This document shows positions 52,740 through 63,136 of a stretch of 64,000 nucleotides of DNA, piece by piece. Below the pieces are notes generated by a model. It was given only the letters and a program-made list of their open reading frames with translations. It was not told the origin of the DNA and made no database searches. Positions within the stretch are counted from its first letter, which is position 1, and the number at the start of each line of letters is the position of its first letter. A program made the translations under genes and the position numbers. The stretch is from Micromussa lordhowensis (taxonomy: Eukaryota; Cnidaria; Anthozoa; Scleractinia; Lobophylliidae): assembly GCA_964020085.1 (NCBI GenBank), contig OZ026597.1, positions 12,919,644 through 12,983,643 on the forward strand, given 5' to 3'.

Positions 52740-54800
52740 ATGTCTACCCTGATAGGCATTCTAGTGGATGTGTCAGGCTCCATGACAAAGAGTGTTGGCG
52801 GCAAGGTGGAGGAGGAAGGTGGAAGTTGGGCAAGATCTATCTTCAAAGTGGTGGACGAATTGATCAAGCATGATGCGTCATCTTCAAATCAGACCTTTGC
52901 TTTGGCACTCGGTAGTTCTTCTCATCCTGCAGTCTTTGATTTGCTAAGTACTGTTAGTAAAGCACAGGAAGAACAATCGTCCATTGAGAAACTGAAATCA
53001 AGGAAAAACAAAAAAGCTATGATAGATGAGGCATTGACGATTCTTGAACAGCATGGAGCAGAGAGAGTGCGCACTTGGGCAAAAATGGATGTCTTGCTCA
53101 GAGTTGTTGATAATGATACTGCTGCTGCAATACTTTACTACTTGCAAAAAAGCTCTGATTTTACTAGAAAATTTGTTTATGGTTGTCTTCCTAAAGAATG
53201 CCGTGAACAAGGTGATATTGTCACTGAAGTTGCTTATTCTGTGTTTGGCCTTGTTGATCGATTTTCTCATTCCAATCTGCAAGCAGTGGGAACAGAAGGT
53301 TCAGTAAGAGATGCAATAGAGAAGGGTAAACAACTTGTGGATGAAACCAGACAGATGAAAGCTGCAGAATTCCAATTGGTGGATGTCAGCGAAGTTGCAA
53401 TTATGAGTGTTCAGAATGCATCAGAAATATTGCATGCCAGTATTGGAGAACGTGAAGTGACCGATGAACGGGTTGATGAGTTGCTGAAAGCTGTCGAACC
53501 ATACATTTACGGAGGGACTCCACTCATGCAAGCTATGCATCATTCTGTGGATCTGTTTTCCAACCCAGAGTTTACAGATCATCAGAAACTGCTATTCATT
53601 CTCTCTGATGGTATGCCCAGTGATGGAAATGACCCACCACTTCAACATTTGTCAAACCTGGGAGTCACCATGGTCAGTTGCTTCATAACAAACAAAGGGC
53701 TATCTGATCCTCGTCATTTGTACAGCATTGTAGATGAAAATTGGGAAAAGCCGGCAAAGACCATGTTCAGAATGAGCTCTGCCATCACAACTCAGAAGAT
53801 ACCACGCACTCTGTTTGCGAAGAGAAAATGGAAGATAGATATTGACAACAATGAAACCAGACTCTTTTTTCAAGTAAACCATCCTGAAATTATCAAAGAT
53901 GTCTGTGACCTGGCCAAGAAGAGTGTCCTGAGCCAAGATGCTCTTTCGGATAATCTCTCTACTGTTGATCTGGATCTCTACATCAACAAGTCAAATGATG
54001 GGTTTGGGGCAAAGAAGCAAGATGAAAAAACTTGTTATGCAAATGCATCTGCTGCTGTTTTACACCTTGCCATGAAGCGCATCATAGGACGAGATGGTGG
54101 TTATCCGGATTTCGATAAATTGAGACATGAATTGATTGTTAAATATGGAGAGAAAGGAGCCAAGACCAAAGAAGTTCTTGACGAAGTTTGTCCAAAGTAT
54201 CGTCTGGAGTGCAAAAAGGTAGATGCTGTTAATTATGCTATGGAGGCCATTTCTGAAAAACGACCAGTGGTTGCTAGATTTTATCTGAGTGGAGCTCAGT
54301 GGGATCAGTTCTACCAGTTCTATGAGCAGAATCCCAAAGGGATCCTTACAAGATCCTACCTTGATTCAAAGCATCACTCAACAAGCAACCCTTGTGGCCA
54401 TGCAGTAGTTCTCACAAGTTATGATGCCGAGAGCTTGCGTCTCATGAATTCATGGGGGGATGACTGGGCAGACAATGGGTTCTTCAGGGTGCAGAATGCA
54501 AATGTCCTACCAGGCCTAAAATTCTTTGATGTGTTCTGGACTTTGGACAGCTTGAGTCAGAAAGAAAAGAGAGCCTACCACCAGCATGGATCTGAAATTG
54601 CTGCCAACCTGATGAGATCACTGCAAGGATTGCAGTCAGTCAAATACAAGTGTCCCTTGTGCACTGTTGAATCAAAAGTGGTGGATTACTCTGGTCATGT
54701 ACTAAGAGCAGTGTGTCCTAGATGCCATGGAACTTTCAATACCAATGAAGCAGGTGGTGACTTGGCATTGAATCTATATCTGACATCATTGATGCACTAG
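52740..54800 (+). CDS. vWA domain / papain-like (C1) domain / zinc-ribbon protein, copy 2
   Basis: An intact intronless frame of 686 residues, paralogous to 10667-12748 with the same layout. MIDAS is DVSGS (10-14), T260 in YGGTPL and D290 in FILSDG. Papain-like residues are Cys432 (KTCYANA), His554 (CGHAVVL) and Asn570 (NSWG). The zinc-ribbon pairs are at 638/641 and 659/662. The ATG lies five bases after a clear acceptor (gattttattttag), so a 5'-UTR intron is likely. The proteins differ most at about residues 140-190, inside the vWA insertion, and are almost the same after about residue 410. One residue, Asn-Tyr versus Gly, is gained in VDAVNYAMEA. It lies upstream of orphan UBAP1 exons, so it keeps the same neighbours as copy 1. 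The role is unknown; with two intact copies, selection for function is likely. Confidence 0.8.
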   Translation: MSTLIGILVDVSGSMTKSVGGKVEEEGGSWARSIFKVVDELIKHDASSSNQTFALALGSSSHPAVFDLLSTVSKAQEEQSSIEKLKSRKNKKAMIDEALTILEQHGAERVRTWAKMDVLLRVVDNDTAAAILYYLQKSSDFTRKFVYGCLPKECREQGDIVTEVAYSVFGLVDRFSHSNLQAVGTEGSVRDAIEKGKQLVDETRQMKAAEFQLVDVSEVAIMSVQNASEILHASIGEREVTDERVDELLKAVEPYIYGGTPLMQAMHHSVDLFSNPEFTDHQKLLFILSDGMPSDGNDPPLQHLSNLGVTMVSCFITNKGLSDPRHLYSIVDENWEKPAKTMFRMSSAITTQKIPRTLFAKRKWKIDIDNNETRLFFQVNHPEIIKDVCDLAKKSVLSQDALSDNLSTVDLDLYINKSNDGFGAKKQDEKTCYANASAAVLHLAMKRIIGRDGGYPDFDKLRHELIVKYGEKGAKTKEVLDEVCPKYRLECKKVDAVNYAMEAISEKRPVVARFYLSGAQWDQFYQFYEQNPKGILTRSYLDSKHHSTSNPCGHAVVLTSYDAESLRLMNSWGDDWADNGFFRVQNANVLPGLKFFDVFWTLDSLSQKEKRAYHQHGSEIAANLMRSLQGLQSVKYKCPLCTVESKVVDYSGHVLRAVCPRCHGTFNTNEAGGDLALNLYLTSLMH

Positions 54801-55693
54801 ATGCTAATGACTGCTGAAGTACAAACTTTCTCTGAAAGCTTTGAAAGGTTGTTACACTTTTATTAGAGACTAATTCTTGTGCAGTTGCAAACTGCTCAGG
54901 TGTTACATGTTGCTCAGGTGTTACAAGTTTGACTCCAATTCCATACCTGGTTAGATGTAATAGTTTCATTATGGAATAGGGTTGGGTTGTCATAGACACT
55001 GTTTCCTATCATCCTTTTATTTACCTCCTAGTCTAGAGTTCTATACAAGTGACTTTTTCAACTGCTTAGTTACATTGTACGGGGCATTGCCAGGTGATTA
55101 ATGTATGATCAAGTGAAGGTTTTTGATTAGACCAAGCTCTCAAATTTAGAGCACAAGCATCCTGAGTGATGAGCAGTAGCAGTTGCAATTGGCCTGTCAA
55201 CATTATGTACAAACTGGAGGAGAAGCTGCCCTTGAGTATTTTGTAAATTATCTGATATTTCTGGCAATCTTTTGCAGGGCACTTTTAAATGTATTTGACC
55301 AGAGAGAAGTCTTTTTTTACCTCGTTGATTTGTATATCTTTGTTGGTGTTTCCAAAAATAGCAGGTGTAGCTTGATCATTGTTAAAACTGTTTAATGAGA
55401 CTTTGCTTTTCACTTATTTACTGTGATGAATGGAATACTACATGTATTACATGTTTGTTGATTTTATCCGTGAGACAGCTAGCAAAGAATTTTGTTGGGC
55501 TTGAACAAAATATGTTGAGTGTGTACATGTACTTGACAGTTCAAATTTGCTGCTGTTCCTATCAGTTTCAGTTAAGATCAATGAAATTTTGGTATGTGTT
55601 ATTCCAGTTTAATAATTTTTCTGTTAAAGGCATTTGTTGTCGCTATCTGTGTTTTTGTAGTGACAGAATGCATTTAGTAATAGATTTTGGCAC
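54801..55693. other. 3' flank of vWA gene 2
   Basis: Near-identical to 12749-13638. No genes are called; the short frames at 55183 and 55395 are the counterparts of those rejected in copy 1. Confidence 0.5.
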
Positions 55694-56450
55694 GTTTACC
55701 GTTTGCAAATACCTGCATTAGTTCCGGAGATATTTAAGTTTGGAAAAATGTGTAAATTATGCAAATGAGGTGACTGATGACGTCATATACTCAACCCAAT
55801 ATTATCTCAAGTATATAAATAGAGCTATCTTGGCCAATGTGCACTGCAGAGCATTGAAACTTGACAGCCTAATAGTTCTAGAGGAAACACACCTACTGCT
55901 ATAAAAAGTTCTGTTCCCATGGCAACTCACTCTTTTCCAGTCCCCACCCACTTTATTTCAATATGTTAGTGATTTTCAGCTCGAAAAACACTGAATGGGG
56001 CCACAAACCCTAGCTAACATGTTTATATGCCTGGTGGATCAGGCATACGAGGCACCATTTGCAAATATGAAAATGAAATGCTGAGGGTGGCCAGAAATGC
56101 CTTTAATTTTGGGGAGGTCTGGAACCCAGTATGTTGCTATGGTAACAAACCTTTTAAGCCTCTATTGTGGAGTACCTTTAGTAGAATCGTACTGCAAAGA
56201 ATCAAATATTTCTGATACAAATTGGCTGAGATATCCTTTTTCATCATATATATATGAGCAAAATTAGGTTGAGAATATGATGTCATCACTTGGCTAATTT
56301 GCATATTTTAAAAACTCCAGTATTTCTGGAATAAAAAGAGATATTTGCAAAAAGTAAACAGCGTTTTTCTTCTCATACAGGCTACTTGTTTATGTTATAA
56401 AATGGCTTCAATAGGAAAGATGCAATTTTCATCATAGTACCACTTTAAAA
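55694..56450. mobile_element. MITE with AGTGGTACTATGAT end, left end deleted
   Basis: The body and right end (catcatagtaccact) match 13639-14465, but the first roughly 60 bp are gone. Confidence 0.6.
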
Positions 56451-56662
56451 GGTTAGCTTAAAATTTATTATAAGGCACACAGAAAAGCAAGAATTATGTG
56501 TTAAACAGCAGTTTATCTAAAGAGAAATAAAACTAATGAAATTAGTCTGCAAGGTAAGGCTTATTGATGTTGGGTGAAGCCTGTGTACAAGCCAGGTGGC
56601 CTATCTGGTCAGCACTTGTTATCTCTGGTTTCTGTAGCATGAAGTAACAAGCAGTATTTCCA

Positions 56663-56878
56663 CTCCCCCGTTGATGGGATGCTAGTCCGTCGCAGGGTTA
56701 CATGTACCTTCAGCATTAAATTCACCAATACCCATATATTCACCTGGATGAAAGGGGGGTGTTGAGAGAGTAAAGTGTCATGCACAAGAACACGACACAA
56801 TGTCCCCAGGTAGAGGGCTCAAACCTGGACCGCTCTTCAATCCGGAGGCAAGCGCACTGACCTTGAGGCCCCGCACCA
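56663..56878 (-). mobile_element. tRNA-derived SINE (copy 2 counterpart)
   Basis: The same SINE as 14674-14937, but without the long C and G runs. Confidence 0.65.
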
Positions 56879-57065
56879 ATGTATATTTATTTCATGGCAT
56901 CATTAATAATGCAAAAATATTAAGTTTATGTACATTTATAGATATATATTTGTGTGTGTGCTTGTCTGTGCATTATTTAATTCTGAGAAATAGTGAATTC
57001 AAAATACAATGTATACAGGTTGTAGATAATTTAACTGATTAACGTTTAATGGATCAGTTTATTAA

Positions 57066-57290
57066 ATGCTCAGACGTTTCGACGTGCACCACAAGAAATT
57101 CACAGGAACTTCAGATTCCCTTCTAAAGTCTGCAACTGGACAGAGATCCTTTTACTACAGGACTGTAAAGATTTGGAATACACTGGATCCCTCACTTAAA
57201 TTAAGTAGAACATTACAAGAATTCAAACGAAAACTAAAGAACTTTTTATTAAAGACTTCATGGACAGTACAACATAATTTAATCATGTAA
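57066..57290 (+). mobile_element. LINE 3' fragment
   Basis: An open 74-codon frame, LRRFDVHHKKFTGTSDSLLK then GQRSFYYRTVKIWNTLDPSL and LQEFKRKLKNFLL, is the C-terminal tail of a CR1/L2-type reverse transcriptase protein. It is less damaged than its counterpart at 15125-15330. Confidence 0.6.
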
Positions 57291-57724
57291 TTTACTATAT
57301 AGACTTGATTATACTGCCTCTGCATTTTTAACTTATTTGGTCTTGTCCTGTCTCTTACTTGTGGCCTCCAGGGTAAAATTAGGAAAAAAATAAGAAAAAC
57401 CCTCTCCCTCCAACATTTTTGGCTTCAACGAGTGTATCTGCGTTTTCATGCATTAAAATGAATCAACAAGAACAGTAACTCCTCTATGAATAAGTAATAG
57501 CGGAGCTCCTCACGCTGAAGGCATGCGAGCAGAGCCCCGTACCCATATAGGAAAGGAAAGGAAACCCATGAATTTATTTTCTCATGGTTATCATGGCTAG
57601 CGGTATTGCTCGTGGGCTCGTACGCACAACGACGGAGTAGTGCAAGATGCCGGCCATACTCCAGCTTATAGGTTGACAGAGACATGCAGCCTTGGCTTCT
57701 AGCGTCCTTTGATATAAGACATCC

Positions 57725-57759
<35 letters not shown>

Positions 57760-58311
57760 ATCTGCTTACCAGTATCACATGACCATATCGCAGGCCCAGA
57801 TTGAGAGCTCATGTCTCGAGGTCACATGTTTTTGAAGTTGACCACCAACCAGGTGCTGGTTTTCGATTGGATCGCAGGCTCATGTCATGTTTATTTTGTT
57901 GTAAAGGGCCAGGTTTTTAGGAAGCCGATTATGGCTAAACAAAAGAAGGCTAAACAGAAGGCTAAACAATATACAGAAAACCTCACTACAAAGTTACAAA
58001 ACTTGAATCAAAATTCTCGTTTATCCTGGGTTAGCTTAATCGGGCTTTGAACAACCCGGCCCATGCAGGAGCTTTGTTAAATCTATATATTATGGAAAAT
58101 GGTCATGAGGACGTGACATACCACTGGCTCCCTGCCTTCTCCTTAGCAGCTGCTGTTATTGCTTTAATGTATCACTTCTACAAGCTTGTCAATACATAAG
58201 TAGTAAAATGCTTAAACCCATGAGAATTTAGAAGTCACAATCATGAATTGAATCAAACTTGTGTGTATTATTCTGCTTTGCATTTTTTCACATTGTCTAA
58301 TTTTACTTGGG

Positions 58312-58762
58312 TTCCGGGGGGGGGGAGGGGGGTTCACTCATATTATGCTCATCAGAAAATTTGAATCAATCCACTAAAGGAGGCCAATCTGGGCGTGGCT
58401 TGAGCTTTTCTTGAACCGTCTTCTACTAACCGTCTCCCCCTAACCGTCTCCCCCTAACCGTCTCCCCCTAATCGTCCACCTAGAACAGAATAGGCTTGAT
58501 TACCAGCTGCTGTTCAGGAAAGAGCCTGGAGTACGTGTAGTAGGAGAGGAGAGTGGCAGAAGTCGAGCCCAAAACTGGAACTGAAAGCATTTTTTAATAT
58601 TGTTATGATAATCTCTTTGAGTGCATCCTAAAAGATACTTTGACAGCTAAAAGTAGTGTCATTTCGTCCTGAACACCCTTAGTGAGGCCAAAATCCTTTA
58701 TTTGCACCCCTAAGTAAGACAAAGAGCATCCCCGACTTTTTCATGTGGGAGTCCCCCATCTC
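58312..58762. mobile_element. GGGGGACTCC-family element with internal minisatellite
   Basis: Counterpart of 16362-16755. It contains three to four aaccgtctccccct units at about 58420-58487, absent from copy 1. Confidence 0.5.
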
Positions 58763-59007
58763 AGAAGTTTCCAATTTATTCAGTGGAGCATGTTGGAAAT
58801 ATTTCCAGCTATATGTAGTATTGCAATGCTTTTCTTTGTCTGTGTTATTCAAGTATATGCACATGCAGCTGTATGTGTGACTACATTGCATTTTATTAGA
58901 TATTTGATGAAAAAAAATCAAAACCTGCCAAGATGTGAAGTATTCTGTAAAGCAATACATTCTAAATCATTGGATTTAGCTGTTTAATTTTTCACAAATC
59001 TTTACAG

Positions 59008-59627
59008 GTTATGGAATTCCTACTTTGTACACAAGAGTTATGTGAAATGAACTATCCTGCAGACCCTGTAGAAATTGCCCTTGTTTACACCAATGCCGAG
59101 AAAGCTAAGGTATGGGTATGTTTTTATTCTTTATAATGTACAGACCCTTGTCTAGGTTTCATGCCTTTGAGCCTAGGGGTGTAGAGTCATCAGGCAAGGT
59201 CTTAAAGTATTTCCATTCACAGAGTGGCATGAAGTGTGTTGACTAAGACTCAAAGCTAGTCTATCACAGGATTGCCCCCAGGTTGTACTTTTCCAGTTCC
59301 CATTTCAAATCCTGGGTGGAGAGAGACTGAGATTGAGGTGTCTTGCCCCAGTGAGTGCTGGAAGGAACAGAGACCACTCGATCTGAAGTCCCCAATACAC
59401 TACTGTGTCTTCCTTAGCTTGAAGGATTTATAAACAGTACTTATACTGTACACACTGTAGGGATGAACACAATTGCTTTCTATTTACAGGCAGTAGAATT
59501 TCTTGAACTGGTTAAAAAATTTAAGGAATATGGCTTCAAGGAGAACAATATACTGGATTGTCTCCAGGCTGCTAATAATGATGGTGACAAGGCTCTGGAA
59601 TATCTCACGTCTCTACCGTCTACATAG
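59008..59627 (+). pseudogene. UBAP1: Orphan duplicate of the last two UBAP1 exons
   Basis: Exons 59008-59109 and 59490-59627 keep acceptor, donor, frame and stop. They differ from 19784-19885 / 20260-20397 by a single synonymous base over 240 coding bases. The upstream UBAP1 exons are not repeated, so on its own this encodes only the second half of the SOUBA domain. It could serve as an alternative 3' end for the same gene if transcription reads through 39 kb, or simply be a passenger of the vWA duplication. Confidence 0.8.
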
Positions 59628-60164
59628 CAACGTTTTGGAATTTAAGAAAGATTATCAATGTAAGTACATCTGAAAATTTGTACAATGATTGAAGAAGACT
59701 TCAAAACTTTGTATGACAGTACATGTATTAGCAAGGAAGAAAATAAGTGCCAAAGTTGAAACATGAAATGGATTTTATGTAGGTGATTGGACTGCTGTGG
59801 AAAGAAAACCCATGCAGAGAATTAGATCTTTGCAATTATATTTAACCTAACGGCTAAAAAATTCCAGGCCAATGCTAGGGATTTGAACTCTTGCCCATTT
59901 ATTTGTAATAATAGCACAAACACTCTAACATCAAGCACTGGGAGCTTAAGTACTGGCATTTAGGAGGTCTTTTTGTACCCATAAAGTGATGAATTATATT
60001 GATGCTTGGGTTCCAATAAGTCATGTGTCCCTAGGGCTGTTTGGTTTCTCTAAATTATCAAGCAAAATTCAAGCTTGTTAGGTTAACATCGAGTCCATTT
60101 ATGTTTGTTTGCTTGCTTCATTTTTTACCATACTGTTTCATTTTGTTGTCTCTTGCTCACAGCC

Positions 60165-60700
60165 CTATCGATGTTAATCCCAAGCTGTGGGGACCCCATT
60201 CATATGTGGAGCATTTGACTTCCCAGAAGAATTTTTTGGTCAAAATCCCCACTGTCGGCCCAAATCAGATCCAATATCCCCTCCTTAGCATAGTGCAGTA
60301 GCATGTAAGGCATCTGTTCATTCTAAGAGAGGCATAATTTTTTGCTGTCAGTGGATAGAAAATATTACAATTAAATCGCTGTCGAAAAGTGATGCAATGT
60401 GATATATTAAAAAATCCACGCAATCTCCACAACGTGAGGTATTCCATCAATTTATATTGAAAGTGAATAGTGAGTAGTTATTTTATTCCTTGAAAACAAG
60501 TGCTTACCTTCAAAGGACCCAGGTTTTTCTGCATGAGAACTATTTCAAGATGACAGCACAGAGATGTGATTTGGTTCCATTCCCCATCCCCCGCACACCC
60601 TGGGGCCCAGACTCTTGGTCAAGTTCCCCAGGGTGGGGGAGGCAATCACAGTCAAATGCCCCACATATGCCCAGGGTCCCCTCAGGGCTTAACATTGATA
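60165..60700. mobile_element. Inverted-repeat element (counterpart of 20934-21493)
   Basis: The same ends, ctatcgatgttaatcccaag and cctcagggcttaacattgat. It predates the duplication. Confidence 0.5.
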
Positions 60701-61037
60701 GACGTATTACTCAAACGCTTGCTTGATTCCTCGATCAGTCCCTCACTCAGTCAATTGGTTGATAGATGAATGATTGTCTATTTGTTTCGCATCAGACTAA
60801 TCAGTTATAACTATGTATCATTTTTCTTTAGGTTCAGTTCTCTGTATATGTTTACAAACTACTTGTGTCTAAAGAGGAACCTTGGCTGCTTGGTGGCTTA
60901 AAACTTAACTATTAGGATTTATTCTAAGGCGCTTATTATGAAGTCTACATGTAATGATTATCTAAATGAAAATGATATGCTATTAGCTTTGTATTTGAGT
61001 ATGTCATAGAAATGAATGGATACAACTTGTATAAAAA

Positions 61038-62070
61038 TAGGCAGTCGTTGACTACATGTGCCTAGTGATATGAAAACTAGTATCATGCGCATTGACTACA
61101 TGATACAACAATAAAAAGAAATTTTATTGGGAAATAAGTAAGTATCAACTGTAACAATTCATAACTAAACAAGAACTAAGTAATAAAAGCATGTATTGGT
61201 ACTTTCTATTTATAGTAATAATGCTATTTTCACCTTCTAGGTCATAATTCTGGATTTTGTTGACCAAAACGTCGGGATATGTATTGTGTATTTCGGTTGC
61301 CTGCAAGTGTTGACAGATGTGTGACAAAAAATTCTTATTAGTGCTGGTTTTGTTCGATTTCACGCAAATTTTAACACTATGAAGCTGGAATGTTAAGGAA
61401 TAGATTTTACTTTTGCCGATGTTTGGAGCTATAATCTTAAATTAACGGAGAAGTTATATATCCCTGCGAAGTCAGCGAATCAGATTACATTGTTTGCATA
61501 GGGTGCGTTTGGCGTGATGGTAATCAGATATTTTTATTTACTCAGAGGCAAAAACTATTCGAAAAAGGTCATTTCGACGACAGCTGAGTTACATCTTGCC
61601 TAAATCAAAACAAAGAAAACTTACCAACGTCGTTGAACAAACGTGCAACATAAGCACATGGAGCGATCGTAGCAAAAAGTTGCCATCTACGCCATGTCTT
61701 CTCGGGATACGAAAATCAAACGAACACAGCTCGAAAGTGGTCTCGAGTTGTTGGCGAAAGAATACGAGAGAAACACGAGTTACGGACACACATATATGCA
61801 CGATAACATGGTGCCTTGAACTCTACGAGCACTAGGCACAAAATGCCGAGTTACGCACACAACCGTAAGCACGATAGGCATGGTGCCTTGAGCTCTATGA
61901 GCAAAAGGCCTCTATGAAGTGAAGGGGGACACTTCATGGTATATTACACGTCGCCAAAAAAAAACCTTAAAGCGAGGACACTTCATGACATAATACACGA
62001 ACAGCATGTGTTACGGACGCACACGTATGCACGATAACATAGTGCCTTGAGCTCTACGAGCACTAGGCAC
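61038..62070. mobile_element. Insertion specific to copy 2, with short tandem repeats at its right end
   Basis: Copy 1 reads straight through (gtataaaaactgtaataata). Here about 1.03 kb interrupts at the A-run. Near the left end is tgtgcctagtg and at the right end cactaggcaca, a possible inverted repeat. At 61780-62070 the unit gcacgataacatggtgcctt … tctacgagcactaggcac is repeated about three times. A poly-A-like aataaaaagaaattttattg lies near 61111. Class unknown. Confidence 0.5.
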
Positions 62071-62235
62071 AAAAACTGTAATAATAACTGTACATGACTG
62101 AACAGTAGTACTTTGTAAAATGATTATATTTCCTGTTGAAGAGCACTAAGGTTCGATTATGACCAATTATATACAGAGTACTTGAAGTGTGTGAACTAAT
62201 GTCTTTTGACATGTATAGCATGCACAAGACTCAAG

Positions 62236-62370
62236 CGGGGGGGGGGGGGTACCCCCTATGACGGCCTTTACGGGGAGGCTCGCCCAAAAGGGGTACCTTT
62301 TTCAGGTTTCAGGTGTATAAAAGGGTAGGGTTTTCACAAGTTGAGGTACCTGAAAGGGTAGGGAAATCTG
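62236..62370. mobile_element. G-rich inverted-repeat element, left part (copy 2)
   Basis: Counterpart of 21985-22110 with a 13-nt extra piece (gttttcacaagttg) after aagggtaggg. Confidence 0.45.
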
Positions 62371-62475
62371 TCATTTAGTTATAACATGAATGGGAAATGT
62401 ATAAAATTGTACTTATTTTTCACTAACAAATCTTTTGGTAATGCTTGATGTTCACCTGCAATATTGTTCATTAGC

Positions 62476-63136
62476 AAATTCTCAGCTCCGACTATTGCAT
62501 TTCTAGCTTTTTGACTGGCTAAAAAGTTCCGACTATCAGCCATTAGTCGGAGTTTTAGGTCATAGGGAAAATAGTGCACCAAGTTTAAAAATTTTCACGA
62601 AGTTTTCAACTTCAGCCCTCTATAATGGCCGAAATAAAAATCGGCGGCAAAACCCGGTTTGAGAATTTACTAAAACAATTATTCCATTCGCCCTTGTTGG
62701 ATATGAAGTAATATATCAAACACTAGCGACAGTATTGGGTACAAATAAAGTTGTTGTTGTTGTTGGAAAGTTGTTGTTGTTAGTGTTTCATCGGGATATC
62801 CAAACACCGAGAAGGGAGTTGAAAATACGACGCGCAGCGGAGTATTTTTGACGAAATTCGAGGTGTTTGGATAGCCGATGAAACACTGTCTCGAGTGTTT
62901 GATGTATCTTCTCAATCGAAGCAAAAACTAAGGAGAAAATCGAGAGGTTAAATTGTCAAAATCTATGCTAATTCAGACCGGGTATCAAAACCTCCTTCAC
63001 GGTTGTGATCTTCTTTGTTTTAGCTTGATGAGTTATTAATGAGTTTGAGAAGTGATTGTAACCAACTCGCGCTACGCGCTCGTTGGTTATTTTATCACTT
63101 CATATCCAACTCGGGCTCATGGACTAATTGTTATTT
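62476..63136. mobile_element. Nested palindromic MITEs, copy 2 only
   Basis: Copy 1 reads attcattaacttcattccaa without interruption. Here an element of the ACAATTATTCC family (ends about 62680 and 63130) encloses a second palindrome with arms gtgtttcatcgggatatcca / ggatagccgatgaaacac (about 62783-62888). A short ttgttgttgttg run lies at 62750. Confidence 0.55.
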
